From CAVPEW01 sp963703565 (GTDB lineage: Bacteria; Actinomycetota; Acidimicrobiia; Acidimicrobiales; VFJN01): DNA of 14,929 nt. How positions within the stretch are numbered: the stretch's first letter is position 1; each line of letters starts with the position of its first letter. Of this stretch, positions 1 to 7,345 are shown in pieces. The DNA is taken from NCBI GenBank assembly GCA_963703565.1, contig CAVPEW010000044.1, positions 1-14,929 of the forward strand. The letters run 5' to 3'. The notes under the pieces were generated by a model that saw nothing but the letters and a program-made list of their open reading frames with translations, searched no databases and had not been told where the DNA came from. The position numbers and the translations under genes are program-made.

Positions 1-776
1 TGCTCTGCGCTTCCTACGGCGAGGTCGGCAACCTCGGGCTGGCAGAGCGCGTCGCCGCCCTGCGCGACCCGCGACGGCGGGCCCGGATCCTCGACGAGCA
101 CGCGGCACTGGTGCCGGGCCTGCCCGAGGGCCTGCTCCGCCAGATCGTGAGCGGTTTCGACGTCTTGTTCGAGATGGCCGACCCCGTCGATTACCAGGTC
201 GACCGCTCCTGGTCGGTGGCTGCCCAGGCGGCGCGCGCCGGGGAGGACCCGGCCGCTGCGACCTACGACCTGATGCTGCGTGACGAGGGCCGACAGCTGC
301 TCTACCTGCCCCTGTTCAACTTCGCCTCGGGCGACCTCGGTGCGGTGTACGACATGATCACCGACCCCCACGCCCTGTACGGGCTCTCCGACGCCGGGGC
401 CCATTGCGGGGCGATCTGCGACGCCAGCACCACCACCAGCTTCCTGACCGTGTGGGCCCGCGACCGCCGTGACGGCGAGACCCTCCCCGTCGAGTGGGTG
501 GTGCGCCACCTCACCCGCCGAACGGCCGAGCACGTGGGCTGGCTCGACCGGGGCCTGCTCGCACCGGGGATGCTGGCCGACTGCAACGTGATCGCCCTGG
601 ATCGCCTGGGGTGCGCCCCACCCCACATCGCCTACGACCTTCCCGCCGGCGGCCGCCGCCTGGTGCAGGAGGCGACGGGCTACCTGGCCACGGTGAAGGC
701 CGGCGTGAGCACCTTCGAGGGCGGCGAGCACACCGGCGAGCTGCCCGGCCGCCTGGTGCGCGGCACCACCACCTGA
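1..776 (+). CDS. Amidohydrolase-family protein, N-acyl-D-amino-acid deacylase-like (C-terminal part)
   Basis: The frame is open from base 3 and ends at the TGA at 774-776, so 257 residues of a protein whose start lies outside the window are visible. The segment LYGLSDAGAHCG (visible residues about 125-136) matches the region of the D-aminoacylase-type amidohydrolases that carries the late metal-site Asp (Asp130 here). After it come the helical region LPVEWVVRHLT and a closing GLLAPGMLADCNVIALD stretch, typical of the small beta domain that completes these enzymes. Family members hydrolyse amide bonds of N-acyl-D-amino acids or related compounds in the cytoplasm; the substrate cannot be told from this fragment, and the N-terminal HxH metal site is not visible. 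The gene converges on map and is probably unrelated in function to the ribosomal cluster. Family assignment is fairly sure; specific activity is not. Confidence 0.8.
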   Translation, partial: LCASYGEVGNLGLAERVAALRDPRRRARILDEHAALVPGLPEGLLRQIVSGFDVLFEMADPVDYQVDRSWSVAAQAARAGEDPAAATYDLMLRDEGRQLLYLPLFNFASGDLGAVYDMITDPHALYGLSDAGAHCGAICDASTTTSFLTVWARDRRDGETLPVEWVVRHLTRRTAEHVGWLDRGLLAPGMLADCNVIALDRLGCAPPHIAYDLPAGGRRLVQEATGYLATVKAGVSTFEGGEHTGELPGRLVRGTTT

Positions 777-788
777 TCGGACCCGGCG

Positions 789-806
789 GCCGACATCGGT
801 GTCGGC
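789..806. terminator. Hairpin between convergent genes, possible bidirectional terminator
   Basis: A perfect 7-base inverted repeat, GCCGACA / TGTCGGC, with a TCGG loop sits in the 45-base gap between the stops of the plus-strand hydrolase and minus-strand map. Its position fits a shared terminator for both transcripts. There is no T-run on either side, so it is not a canonical intrinsic terminator; the function is inferred from position and symmetry. Confidence 0.5.
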
Positions 807-821
807 GCGGCCGCTGCCAGG

Positions 822-1589
822 TCAGGGCCGGGTGAGGATCTCGGGCCCGTCGGGCCCGACGACCGCTGTGTGCTCGACGTGCGCGGCGCGCGACCCATCG
901 AGGGTGCGCACGGTCCAACCGTCGCCGTCCACCGCGGTGCGCGCCGCGCCGTCGACGATCATCGGCTCCACCGCGAAGGTCTGGCCGACCATCAGCCGCG
1001 GACCCCGCCCGGCCCGTCCGTAGTTGGGCACGTCGGGTGGTTCGTGCATGGCCCGCCCGATCCCGTGACCGACGTACTCGCGCACCACCTCGTAGCCCGC
1101 ACCCTCGGCGCTCGCCTGCACGGCCGCCCCCACGTCTCCGAGGCTGCCACCGTCGACCAGGCGTGCCAGACCGGCGGCAAGGGCCGCCTCGGCGGCGTCG
1201 ATGAGGCGGCGGTCGCGGTCGCCGATGCCACCCACCGCAACCGTGATGGCGGCGTCGCCGTGCCAGCCGTCCACGATCGCCCCGCAGTCGATCGAGATGA
1301 TGTCGCCCTCCTCGAGCACGTGGGGCCCGGGGATGCCGTGAACGACGACGTCGTTGGGCGAGGCGCAGATCACCCCCGGGAACCCGTGGTACCCGAGGAA
1401 GTTCGAGCGCGCACCCCTCGCCGCGAGAACGGCCGCGCCGAGGCGGTCTAGCTCCGCGGTGGTCACCCCGGGACGGATCGCGGCGCGGATCCTCTCGTGC
1501 ATCTCCGCCACCACGGCCCCGGCGCGACGCATGGCCGCCAAGTCGGGAGCGGAGCGCACCGGCACCCCGGCCTGACGCCGGGCTCGCAT
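822..1589 (-). CDS. map: Type I methionine aminopeptidase
   Basis: Removes the initiator Met from nascent proteins with small second residues, acting in the cytosol at the ribosome. The 255-residue protein has the pita-bread fold signatures: SIDCGA with Asp101, HGDAAIT with Asp112, GHGIG with His175, FAVEPM with Glu208 and HVEHT with Glu239, the five dinuclear metal ligands; His84 and the MHEPP His match active-site histidines. The ATG at 1589 is chosen because it forms a TGATG overlap with the adk stop; an in-frame TTG one codon earlier is less likely. No long N-terminal SH3-binding or zinc extension is present, so it is the short form. It is the last gene of the minus-strand cluster, after secY and adk, a classic order. 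Confidence 0.96.
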   Translation of the reverse strand: MRARRQAGVPVRSAPDLAAMRRAGAVVAEMHERIRAAIRPGVTTAELDRLGAAVLAARGARSNFLGYHGFPGVICASPNDVVVHGIPGPHVLEEGDIISIDCGAIVDGWHGDAAITVAVGGIGDRDRRLIDAAEAALAAGLARLVDGGSLGDVGAAVQASAEGAGYEVVREYVGHGIGRAMHEPPDVPNYGRAGRGPRLMVGQTFAVEPMIVDGAARTAVDGDGWTVRTLDGSRAAHVEHTAVVGPDGPEILTRP

Positions 1590-2251
1590 CAAGCGTGCCG
1601 CGCCGCGTCGACCGCCCGGAACAGGCGGGCGGTCACCTCGTCCGTGTCACCCAGCCCGTCGACGGTGACCAGCAGGGAGCGCTGGCGGTACCAGCTCACC
1701 AGCGGGGCCGTCTCACGCTCGTAGAGGTCGAGCCGCTTGCGGATGGCCTCAGGGGTGTCGTCGGCACGTTGGACGACGTCGCCCCCGCAGTTGTCGCACA
1801 CCCAGCCGTAGCGGGGGGTGGCGGTGGCCGAGTAGTTGGCCCCGCAATCGACGCAGACTCGCCGCGAGGCCAGGCGCTCGAGGACCACCTCGGTGGGCAC
1901 GTCGAGGTCTATGACCAGGTCGAGGGGGCGCTGGCTCGTGATCACCTCCAGCAGCTCGGCCTGGGGCACGGTTCGGGGGAAGCCGTCGAGGATGTAGCCC
2001 CGGTTCTTGGTGTCGTCGGCGTCGAGGCGCTCGGAGACCACACCGGCGATGATGTCGTCGGAGACGAGCTCGCCGCGATCCATGACCTCCTTGGCGCGCA
2101 GCCCGAACGAGGTGGCCTCCTTGACCGCGGCACGCAGCATGTCCCCCGTCGAGATGTGGGGCACCACGTAGTGGCGGGAGAGCCGAACGCACTGCGTGCC
2201 CTTACCCGCACCCTGGCGCCCGAGCATGACCAGCCGGGCCCCTGGGATCAC
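1589..2251 (-). CDS. adk: Adenylate kinase, zinc-LID type
   Basis: Catalyses ATP + AMP to 2 ADP in the cytosol. The 220-residue product has a P-loop GRQGAGKGT (residues 11-19; Arg-Gln replaces the usual Pro-Pro), an AMP-binding region ISTGDMLR (33-40), DGFPRT (89-94), and a long LID with Cys133, Cys136, Cys152 and Cys155, the four-Cys set that binds structural zinc. The start is the GTG at 2251, overlapping the secY stop as GTGA, with GAGGG about 9 bases upstream; the next ATG at 2227 would delete the first beta strand (ARLVML) before the P-loop. The frame stays open far upstream inside secY, but that part is an out-of-frame reading of secY. Coupling to secY and map follows the common secY-adk-map order. 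Confidence 0.96.
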   Translation of the reverse strand: MIPGARLVMLGRQGAGKGTQCVRLSRHYVVPHISTGDMLRAAVKEATSFGLRAKEVMDRGELVSDDIIAGVVSERLDADDTKNRGYILDGFPRTVPQAELLEVITSQRPLDLVIDLDVPTEVVLERLASRRVCVDCGANYSATATPRYGWVCDNCGGDVVQRADDTPEAIRKRLDLYERETAPLVSWYRQRSLLVTVDGLGDTDEVTARLFRAVDAARHA

Positions 2252-3567
2252 TTCAGGAAACCCTCGTAGTTGCGCATCATCAGCTGGCTGTCGATCTGCT
2301 TCATCGTCTCGAGCGCCACGCCCACCGCGATCAAGATCGACGTACCCGCGAACGGGAAGTTCCGCACGTCGGCGAAGGCCAGCAGCAGCGACGGCAGCAA
2401 GGCGATGAAGGCCACGAACAGCGCGCCCGGCAAGGTGATGCGGGTCAGGATGCGCGACAGGTAGCGCTCGGTCTGGGGGCCGGGCCGGATGCCGGGGATG
2501 AAGCCACCCTGCTTGCGGATGTTGTCGGCCTGCTGGGCAGGGTCGAAGGCGATCGCCGTGTAGAAGTAGGCGAAGCCGATGATGAGCAGGCCGTAGACCA
2601 CGATGTAGACGACCGAGTCGGGCTGGACGAGGTTGCCGTCGACCCAACGCTGCACAGAAGCGCCCCACCCGTCGGCGGGGAGGACCTGGGTGAGAAGGAG
2701 CGGCAGGTACAGCACCGAGCTGGCGAAGATGATCGGCACGACGCCGGACTGGTTGACCTTGAGCGGGATGTAGGTGCTCTGACCGCCGTACATGCGCCGG
2801 CCCACCACCCGCTTGGCGAACTGCACCGGGATCCGGCGCTGCCCCTGCTCGATGAACACGATGCCCACCAGCAGCACCACTGCCAGGCCCAGCAGGGCGG
2901 CGAGGAAGCCCCAGCCCCGCTCGGCCTGGAGCTGGCCGCCTGCGGCGGGGAAGTTCGACACCACCGAGGCGAAGATCAGCAGCGACATGCCGTTGCCGAT
3001 CCCCCGCTGGGTGATGGCTTCGCCCATCCACATCAACAGAGCCGTTCCGGCGGTGAGGGTGAGCACCACGATCAGGACCCGCGGGATGGTGAACTCGGGC
3101 AGCACGTCGAGCCCGGTCGTGTTACCCCGACCGCCGAGCAGGCCTCCGCCGCCGTTGTGGAACAAGAAGGCCAGACCGGTCGACTGCAGCAGGGCGATGG
3201 CGACGGCGAGGTAGCGGGTCCACTGGGTGATCTTGCGCTGCCCGACGGCGCCCATCTGCTGCCATTCCTCGAGCTTGGGGATCACCACGGTGAGGATCTG
3301 CATGATGATCGACGAGGTGATGTAGGGCATTATCCCCAGCGCGAACAGGGCGAACTGGGTGAGAGCCCCGCCGGAGAAGAGGGTGAGGAAGCCGATGACG
3401 CCGGCTCCTGACTCGGCCTGGCGCTTGAGCTCCTGGACGGCGTCGAGGTCGATGCCCGGCGCCGGGAGGTACGCACCCAGCCGGTACAGGGCGATCATGA
3501 AGAGGGTGAACAAGATCTTGCCCCGCAGATCGGGGAGCTTGATCACGTTTCGCAGGCTCGTCAGCAC
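2248..3567 (-). CDS. secY: Protein translocase subunit SecY
   Basis: Forms the protein-conducting channel of the Sec translocon in the cytoplasmic membrane, with SecE and SecG. The product is 439 residues, normal for the family, and shows about ten hydrophobic segments, for example near residues 18-33, 73-95, 116-136, 162-180, 193-206, 221-239, 275-295, 318-340, 378-398 and 408-420. GFLTLFSGGAL (59-69) corresponds to the plug region, and the basic loops QRRIPVQFAKR (243-253) and RKQGGFIPGIRPG (351-363) are the cytosolic ribosome- and SecA-contact loops. The start is the GTG at 3567, which gives the familiar LTSLRNVxKxPDLR opening; AGGAG lies about 11 bases upstream. A 69-base gap separates it from rplO; it overlaps adk by four bases. 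Confidence 0.97.
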   Translation of the reverse strand: MLTSLRNVIKLPDLRGKILFTLFMIALYRLGAYLPAPGIDLDAVQELKRQAESGAGVIGFLTLFSGGALTQFALFALGIMPYITSSIIMQILTVVIPKLEEWQQMGAVGQRKITQWTRYLAVAIALLQSTGLAFLFHNGGGGLLGGRGNTTGLDVLPEFTIPRVLIVVLTLTAGTALLMWMGEAITQRGIGNGMSLLIFASVVSNFPAAGGQLQAERGWGFLAALLGLAVVLLVGIVFIEQGQRRIPVQFAKRVVGRRMYGGQSTYIPLKVNQSGVVPIIFASSVLYLPLLLTQVLPADGWGASVQRWVDGNLVQPDSVVYIVVYGLLIIGFAYFYTAIAFDPAQQADNIRKQGGFIPGIRPGPQTERYLSRILTRITLPGALFVAFIALLPSLLLAFADVRNFPFAGTSILIAVGVALETMKQIDSQLMMRNYEGFLK

Positions 3568-3636
3568 GGCGGTGGAGGCTCCTGGGCCCGGCCCCGCACC
3601 GGCTACCGGACCACCCGGCGGCCGACGACGGGGGCG

Positions 3637-4131
3637 TCAGCGGTTGGCGAACTGGTTGCCCTTGACCGGCGGGCGCCGGTCGCCCCACGGCTTGGGCACG
3701 ATCTCCACCGTACCGCCCGCGGCGGTGATGGCCGCCGAGGCCGACTTCGAGAAGGCATGGGCCCGCACCGTCACCGCCCGGCCGATCTCACCTCGTCCGA
3801 GGATCTTGACCAACGCGCCCTTGTGGGCGATCCCGGCGGCGTGCAGCGACTCGGGCGAGACCTCGTCGAGGCCACTGGCGTCGAGCGCGTCGAGGTTGAT
3901 GGCCTGGTACTCGACGCGGAAGGGGTTGTTGAAGCCCCGCAGCTTCGGGACGCGCATGTGCAGCGGCATCTGGCCACCCTCGAAGCCGGCGGGCACCGTG
4001 TCGCGCGCCTTTTGGCCCTTGGTGCCGCGACCGGCGGTCTTGCCCCCCTTGCCGCCGATGCCGCGGGCGACTCGCTTGGCCCGGCGGTTGCTGCCCGCGG
4101 CGGGCTTGAGGTCGTGGATCTTGATGGTCAT
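3637..4131 (-). CDS. rplO: 50S ribosomal protein L15
   Basis: A late-assembly protein of the large subunit that binds 23S rRNA. The 164-residue sequence opens with IHDLKPAAGSNRRAKRVARG and continues with the Gly/Lys-rich GIGGKGGKTAGRGTKGQKAR arm and FEGGQMPL-RxPKLRGF, all diagnostic for L15. The globular C-terminal domain (about 80-160) has the expected alternating strands with KGALVKILGRGEI. Length is slightly above the usual ~145 because of a C-terminal extension ending VKGNQFANR. The ATG at 4131 lies 6 bases after the rpmD stop. Position between rpmD and secY is standard for the spc operon. Confidence 0.97.
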   Translation of the reverse strand: MTIKIHDLKPAAGSNRRAKRVARGIGGKGGKTAGRGTKGQKARDTVPAGFEGGQMPLHMRVPKLRGFNNPFRVEYQAINLDALDASGLDEVSPESLHAAGIAHKGALVKILGRGEIGRAVTVRAHAFSKSASAAITAAGGTVEIVPKPWGDRRPPVKGNQFANR

Positions 4132-4137
4132 GGTCGC

Positions 4138-4317
4138 TCAGGCCTCCTCGACTCGGACCAGGTGGGGCACCCGGGCGAGCATGCCGCGGATCTCGGGCCG
4201 GTCCGGCAGGGTGTTGGAGCGGCCGATACGGCCGAGCCCGAGGGCCCGCAGGGTGCCGCGCTGCTTGGGCTTGGCCCCGATGGCCGAGCGCACCTGGGTG
4301 ACGGTCAACTCGGCCAT
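4138..4317 (-). CDS. rpmD: 50S ribosomal protein L30
   Basis: A small large-subunit protein of 59 residues, the normal bacterial size. The core ELTVTQVRSAIGAKPKQRGTLRALGL is the L30 signature: a first strand, the helix with IG, and the KxQRxTLxALGL motif, followed by VxDxPxIxGML-like residues DRPEIRGML near the end. The frame is open upstream, but the ATG at 4317 is chosen because it is one base past the rpsE stop and gives the canonical MAELxVTQ opening. It lies between rpsE and rplO, as in most spc operons. Confidence 0.96.
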   Translation of the reverse strand: MAELTVTQVRSAIGAKPKQRGTLRALGLGRIGRSNTLPDRPEIRGMLARVPHLVRVEEA

Positions 4318-4318
4318 G

Positions 4319-4915
4319 TCAGCCCTGGCTCCGGCCGGAGGTGGCCTGGTAGGCCGAGAGCAGTCCCGTAGGCACGAACTCGTCGGCATGCAGTCCCCTC
4401 AGGCGAGCCACCTCGTCGGGCCGGCGCAGTGCAGCCAACCCCGCGATGGTGGCGCGGGCCACGTTGATGTGGTTCGACGAGCCGAGCGACTTGCACAGCA
4501 CGTCGTGGATCCCGGCCTCCTCGAGGATGGCCCGGGCGGCACCACCGGCGATGACCCCGGTACCGGGTGCCGCGGGCTTGAGCAGCACTCGCCCGGCTCC
4601 CATGCGACCGATCACCTCGTGGGTGATGGTCGAACCGGCCAGGGGCACCTCGAAGAGGTTCTTGCGGGCTTCCTCGGTGCCCTTCTGGATCGCCGGAGGC
4701 ACCTCCTTGGCCTTGCCGTAGCCCAGCCCGACGCGTCCGTTGCCGTCGCCGATCACGACCAGCGCCGTGAAGCTGAAGCGCCGACCGCCCTTGACGACCT
4801 TGGCGACCCGGTTGATGTTGATGACGCGCGACTCGCGCAGGGTGGCGTCGGTCGACTGGCGGGGGTTCTCCCGCGGTTCGCGCTCGCGCCGCTCGCGGGG
4901 GTTGCCGTTCGGCAT
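4319..4915 (-). CDS. rpsE: 30S ribosomal protein S5
   Basis: Small-subunit protein important for decoding fidelity and mRNA entry. The product is 198 residues. It has a charged, poorly conserved N-terminal tail (1-28), then the S5 double-stranded-RNA-like domain ESRVININRVAKVVKGGRRFSFTALVVIGDGNGRVGLGYGKAKEV (28-72, signature), and the C-terminal domain with GAGRVLLKPAAPGTGVIAGG (106-125) and LGSSNHINVARATIAGL (144-160). The ATG at 4915 overlaps the rplR stop as TGATG. The frame runs on upstream through rplR and rplF in the wrong phase, so the long version is not real. Coupled on both sides: rpmD begins one base after its stop. Confidence 0.97.
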   Translation of the reverse strand: MPNGNPRERREREPRENPRQSTDATLRESRVININRVAKVVKGGRRFSFTALVVIGDGNGRVGLGYGKAKEVPPAIQKGTEEARKNLFEVPLAGSTITHEVIGRMGAGRVLLKPAAPGTGVIAGGAARAILEEAGIHDVLCKSLGSSNHINVARATIAGLAALRRPDEVARLRGLHADEFVPTGLLSAYQATSGRSQG

Positions 4916-5280
4916 CAGAACTCCAGTCCTGCGGCGCGCGCCGCGTCGGCCACGGCGGCGACTCGCCCGTGGTAGAGGAAGCCGCCCCGGTCGAACACGA
5001 CCCGGCGGACCCCGGCGGCCACGGCGCGCTCCGCGACGAGTCGCCCCACCTCGGCGGCCGCGGCGGATTTGCCCGTCGCCGCGGCGCGCAGGTCGGCCTC
5101 GAGGCTGGAAGCCGATACCAGGGTGCGCCCGGTGCGGTCGTCGATCAACTGGGCCGAGATGTGCCGGTTCGAGCGGTGCACCGCCAGGCGGGGACGCTCG
5201 GCCGAGCCGCGCACCTTCTTGCGGACCCGGCGGTGCCGGCGCAGGCGTGCCTCTCGCTTGGACTGGGCGTTGGTGGTCAT
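4915..5280 (-). CDS. rplR: 50S ribosomal protein L18
   Basis: Binds 5S rRNA with L5 and forms part of the central protuberance. The 121-residue protein begins with a strongly basic tail (residues 8-24: KREARLRRHRRVRKKVR), followed by the conserved ERPRLAVHRSNRHISAQLIDD core and the C-terminal VVFDRGGFLYHGRVAAVADAARAAGLEF that ends almost all bacterial L18 proteins. Length is typical. The ATG at 5280 follows the rplF stop by 8 bases with AGGA, overlapping that stop, as ribosome-binding site. Its own stop overlaps the rpsE start. Confidence 0.97.
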   Translation of the reverse strand: MTTNAQSKREARLRRHRRVRKKVRGSAERPRLAVHRSNRHISAQLIDDRTGRTLVSASSLEADLRAAATGKSAAAAEVGRLVAERAVAAGVRRVVFDRGGFLYHGRVAAVADAARAAGLEF

Positions 5281-5288
5281 CGCAGTTC

Positions 5289-5828
5289 CTACTTGCCGGC
5301 CTTGCCGGCCTTGCGCACGACGCGCTCGTCGGCGTAGCGGACTCCCTTGCCCTTGTAGGGCTCGGGCTTGCGGATCTTGCGGATGTCTGCGGCCACCTGG
5401 CCGACGGCCTCCTTGTCGGCGCCACGCACCACGATCCGGTTGGGGGCCGGCACCTCGAAGGAGATGCCAGCGGGTGCGGCCACGCTCACCGGATGGCTGA
5501 AGCCGAGCGCGAGGTCGACGCGGTCGCTACCGGCCGCCGTGGCACGGTAACCGACCCCGACGATCTCGAGCTCCTTGGTGAACTCGGTGTGCACGCCCTG
5601 GACCATGTTGTTGACCAGCGAACGCACCAGGCCGTGCAGGGCCCGGTTGCGGCGCTCGTCGTCGGGCCGTTCGACGAGGATCCACGCACCGTCCTGGCGG
5701 ACGGTGATCTCGCCGGGCAGGTCGCGCTCGAGGGTGCCGTGGGGACCGGTCACCGTGACGCGTCTGCCGGCAACGGCCACCTCGACGCCCGAGGGGATGG
5801 GGATCGGGGACTTTCCGATGCGGGACAT
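5289..5828 (-). CDS. rplF: 50S ribosomal protein L6
   Basis: Large-subunit protein near the factor-binding site; needed for EF-G-dependent steps and late subunit assembly. The 179-residue sequence opens MSRIGKSPIPIPSGV and has the two repeated L6 folds: the first around VTVTGPHGTLERDLP (28-42) and the second around VGVGYRA to IRKIRKPEPYKGKGVRY (about 91-165), the latter including the conserved PEPYKGKG signature. The end is a Lys-rich KAGKAGK. Start ATG at 5828 has GAGG about 7 bases upstream and lies 15 bases after the rpsH stop. Confidence 0.97.
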   Translation of the reverse strand: MSRIGKSPIPIPSGVEVAVAGRRVTVTGPHGTLERDLPGEITVRQDGAWILVERPDDERRNRALHGLVRSLVNNMVQGVHTEFTKELEIVGVGYRATAAGSDRVDLALGFSHPVSVAAPAGISFEVPAPNRIVVRGADKEAVGQVAADIRKIRKPEPYKGKGVRYADERVVRKAGKAGK

Positions 5829-5843
5829 CTCAGCGCCTCACCC

Positions 5844-6248
5844 TCACCACACGTAGCAGAGGATCTCGCCGCCGACGTGGCGACGGCGGGCCTCCCGGTC
5901 GGTCATCAGTCCGTGGCTGGTGGACACCACGGCCACTCCGAGACCACCCAGGACGCGGGGGACCTTGGTCGAGCCGCTGTAGACGCGCAGGCCCGGCTTG
6001 GACACCCGCTTGAGCCCGGAGATGGCACGGGCCCGCTCCGGCGAGTACTTCATGCGGATGTTCAGGGTGCGACCGGGGCGGTCGGTGTTGTCGGTGACCT
6101 CGAAGCCCTCGATGTAGCCCTCCTTGCGGAGGATCTCGGCCAGAGCCTCCTTCACCTTCGACGACGGCATGCGCACGTCGTCGTGCATCACGACGTTGGC
6201 GTTGCGGATGCGGGTCAACATGTCCGCGATCGGATCGGTCATGGTCAT
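5844..6248 (-). CDS. rpsH: 30S ribosomal protein S8
   Basis: Primary binder of 16S rRNA helix 21 in the small-subunit platform; in E. coli it also represses the spc operon. The 134-residue product starts MTMTDPIADMLTRIRNAN and carries SSKVKEALAEILRKEGYI, RVSKPGLRVYSGSTKVPRVLGGLGVAVVSTSHGLMTDREARRRHVGGEILCYVW near the end, which includes the S8 signature. Two ATGs are possible (6248 and 6242); GGAG lies 7 bases before the first, so 6248 is preferred. It follows rpsZ with a 13-base gap. No S8-binding mimic of its own mRNA was recognised upstream of rplE. Confidence 0.96.
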   Translation of the reverse strand: MTMTDPIADMLTRIRNANVVMHDDVRMPSSKVKEALAEILRKEGYIEGFEVTDNTDRPGRTLNIRMKYSPERARAISGLKRVSKPGLRVYSGSTKVPRVLGGLGVAVVSTSHGLMTDREARRRHVGGEILCYVW

Positions 6249-6261
6249 CGGCGCGCTCCGT

Positions 6262-6447
6262 TCACCAACTGGCCTTCGTCACCCCGGGGATCTCCCCGGC
6301 GTGGACCATCTCGCGCAGGCAGATGCGGCACAGGCCGAACTTGCGGTACACCGAGTGCGGGCGACCGCAGCGCTGGCACCGGGTGTAGGCCCGCACCTTG
6401 AACTTGGGTGTGCGCTGCTGCTTGTTCTTCAGCGCCTTCTTGGCCAT
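6262..6447 (-). CDS. rpsZ: 30S ribosomal protein S14, zinc-binding type (type Z)
   Basis: Head protein of the small subunit. The 61-residue length and the two CxxC pairs (Cys24, Cys27, Cys40, Cys43) around GRPHSVYRKFGL identify the short zinc-containing form, as opposed to the ~100-residue zinc-independent form that many bacteria also keep for zinc starvation. The ending IPGVTKASW is the universal S14 tail. The ATG at 6447 overlaps the rplE stop as TGATG, so translation is probably coupled to L5. Being in the main operon, this is the housekeeping copy; whether a C-minus paralogue exists elsewhere cannot be seen. Confidence 0.97.
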   Translation of the reverse strand: MAKKALKNKQQRTPKFKVRAYTRCQRCGRPHSVYRKFGLCRICLREMVHAGEIPGVTKASW

Positions 6448-7028
6448 CAGCTCTGTCCCTCACGCTTGAACGGGAAGCCGAACCCCGACAGCAGGGCTCG
6501 CCCGGCGTCGTCGGTGGTCGCGGTGGTGACGATGGTGATGTCCATGCCGCGGGGGGCATCGACCTTGTCGTACTCGATCTCGGGAAAGATCAACTGCTCG
6601 CTCACGCCGAAGGTGTAGTTGCCCCGACCGTCGAACGACCTCGGGTTGAGGCCTCGGAAGTCACGGATGCGGGGGATGGCCAGCGAGATCAGCCGGTCGA
6701 GGAACTCCCACATCCTCGCCCCGCGCAGGGTGACCTTGGCTCCGATGGCGTTGCCCTCACGGAGCTTGAACCCCGCGACGGACTTCGTCGCCTTGGTCAC
6801 CAGCGGCTTCTGACCGGCGATCACGGTCAGGTCGCGCAGCGCGCCCTCCAGCAGCGAGGGCTGCGACACGGCGTCGCCCACGCCCATGTTGATCACGATC
6901 TTGGTCAGCCGTGGGACCTGCATGACGTTGTCGAGGCCGAGCTCGTCCTTGAGGCGGTCCCGGATCTCGTCGTGGTAGCGCCCCTGCAGGCGCGGCCGCT
7001 GGGCCGAGACGGTGGTCGTGTCGGTCAC
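6447..7028 (-). CDS. rplE: 50S ribosomal protein L5
   Basis: Binds 5S rRNA and contacts the P-site tRNA and small-subunit head from the central protuberance. The 193-residue product has RPRLQGRYHDEIRDRL, the signature VPRLTKIVINMGVGDA (about 38-53), GQKPLVTKATKSVAGFKLREG (about 71-91), and the C-terminal FPEIEYDKVDAPRGMDITIVTTA. The start is the GTG at 7028, overlapping the rplX stop as GTGA, with a strong AAGGAG 7 bases upstream inside the rplX coding end; the frame's open extension into rplX is out of phase and not used. A coupling to rplX is therefore likely. Confidence 0.96.
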   Translation of the reverse strand: MTDTTTVSAQRPRLQGRYHDEIRDRLKDELGLDNVMQVPRLTKIVINMGVGDAVSQPSLLEGALRDLTVIAGQKPLVTKATKSVAGFKLREGNAIGAKVTLRGARMWEFLDRLISLAIPRIRDFRGLNPRSFDGRGNYTFGVSEQLIFPEIEYDKVDAPRGMDITIVTTATTDDAGRALLSGFGFPFKREGQS

Positions 7029-7345
7029 GAGATCTCTCCTTGGCACTTCTTGCAGCGCCGGGACTTGGTGCCGTCGGGGTGCACGACGTAGCCGACCCTG
7101 GTCGGCTTGCGGCACGCCGGGCACACCAGCGCCACGTTGGCGACCGGGATCGGCATGTCCTTGTCGATGATGCCGCCCTGCATCGTCGCACGGGTCGGGC
7201 GCTGGTGGCGCTTGGCCACGTTGACACCCTCGACGATCACCTTGCCCTTCGCCGGCAGGGCCCGCATCACCTCGCCCTCCTTGCCCCGGTCCTTGCCCGT
7301 CAGGACCCGGACCCGGTCGCCCTTGCGGATCCGCAGGCCGGCCAT
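7025..7345 (-). CDS. rplX: 50S ribosomal protein L24, with zinc ribbon
   Basis: Assembly initiator of the large subunit near the tunnel exit. The N-terminal KOW motif is in IRKGDRVRVLTGKDRGKEGEVMRALP (about 5-31), followed by VIVEGVNVAKRHQRPT. The C-terminal half has two Cys pairs, CPAC (75-78) and CKKC (98-101), which form a zinc ribbon found in many but not all bacterial L24 proteins. Length is 106 residues. Two adjacent starts exist: GTG at 7348 and ATG at 7345. GGAGGT is 6 bases before the ATG and only 3 before the GTG, and the ATG overlaps the rplN stop as TGATG, so the ATG is chosen. Confidence 0.96.
   Translation of the reverse strand: MAGLRIRKGDRVRVLTGKDRGKEGEVMRALPAKGKVIVEGVNVAKRHQRPTRATMQGGIIDKDMPIPVANVALVCPACRKPTRVGYVVHPDGTKSRRCKKCQGEIS

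Noticed and set aside
2252..3031. N-terminal extension of adk inside secY (480-codon frame)
   Set aside because: The upstream part is an out-of-frame reading of secY; P-loop position, GAGGG site and GTGA overlap place the adk start at 2251.
3568..3636. 69-base secY-rplO gap as a regulatory element or small gene
   Set aside because: Only short GC-rich complementarities (4 bp) are visible; apart from the AGGAG site for secY nothing can be supported.
4916..5425. N-terminal extension of rpsE through rplR
   Set aside because: Composition is that of a shifted frame over rplR and rplF; the ATG at 4915 gives a normal S5 and overlaps the rplR stop.
3359..6401. Long plus-strand open frames opposite rpsH-secY (for example 3359-4975 and 4740-6401)
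   Set aside because: They lie antisense to well-recognised ribosomal genes, have Arg/Pro/Ala/Gly-rich or His/Asp-rich composition typical of GC-rich shadow frames, and match no family I recognise.
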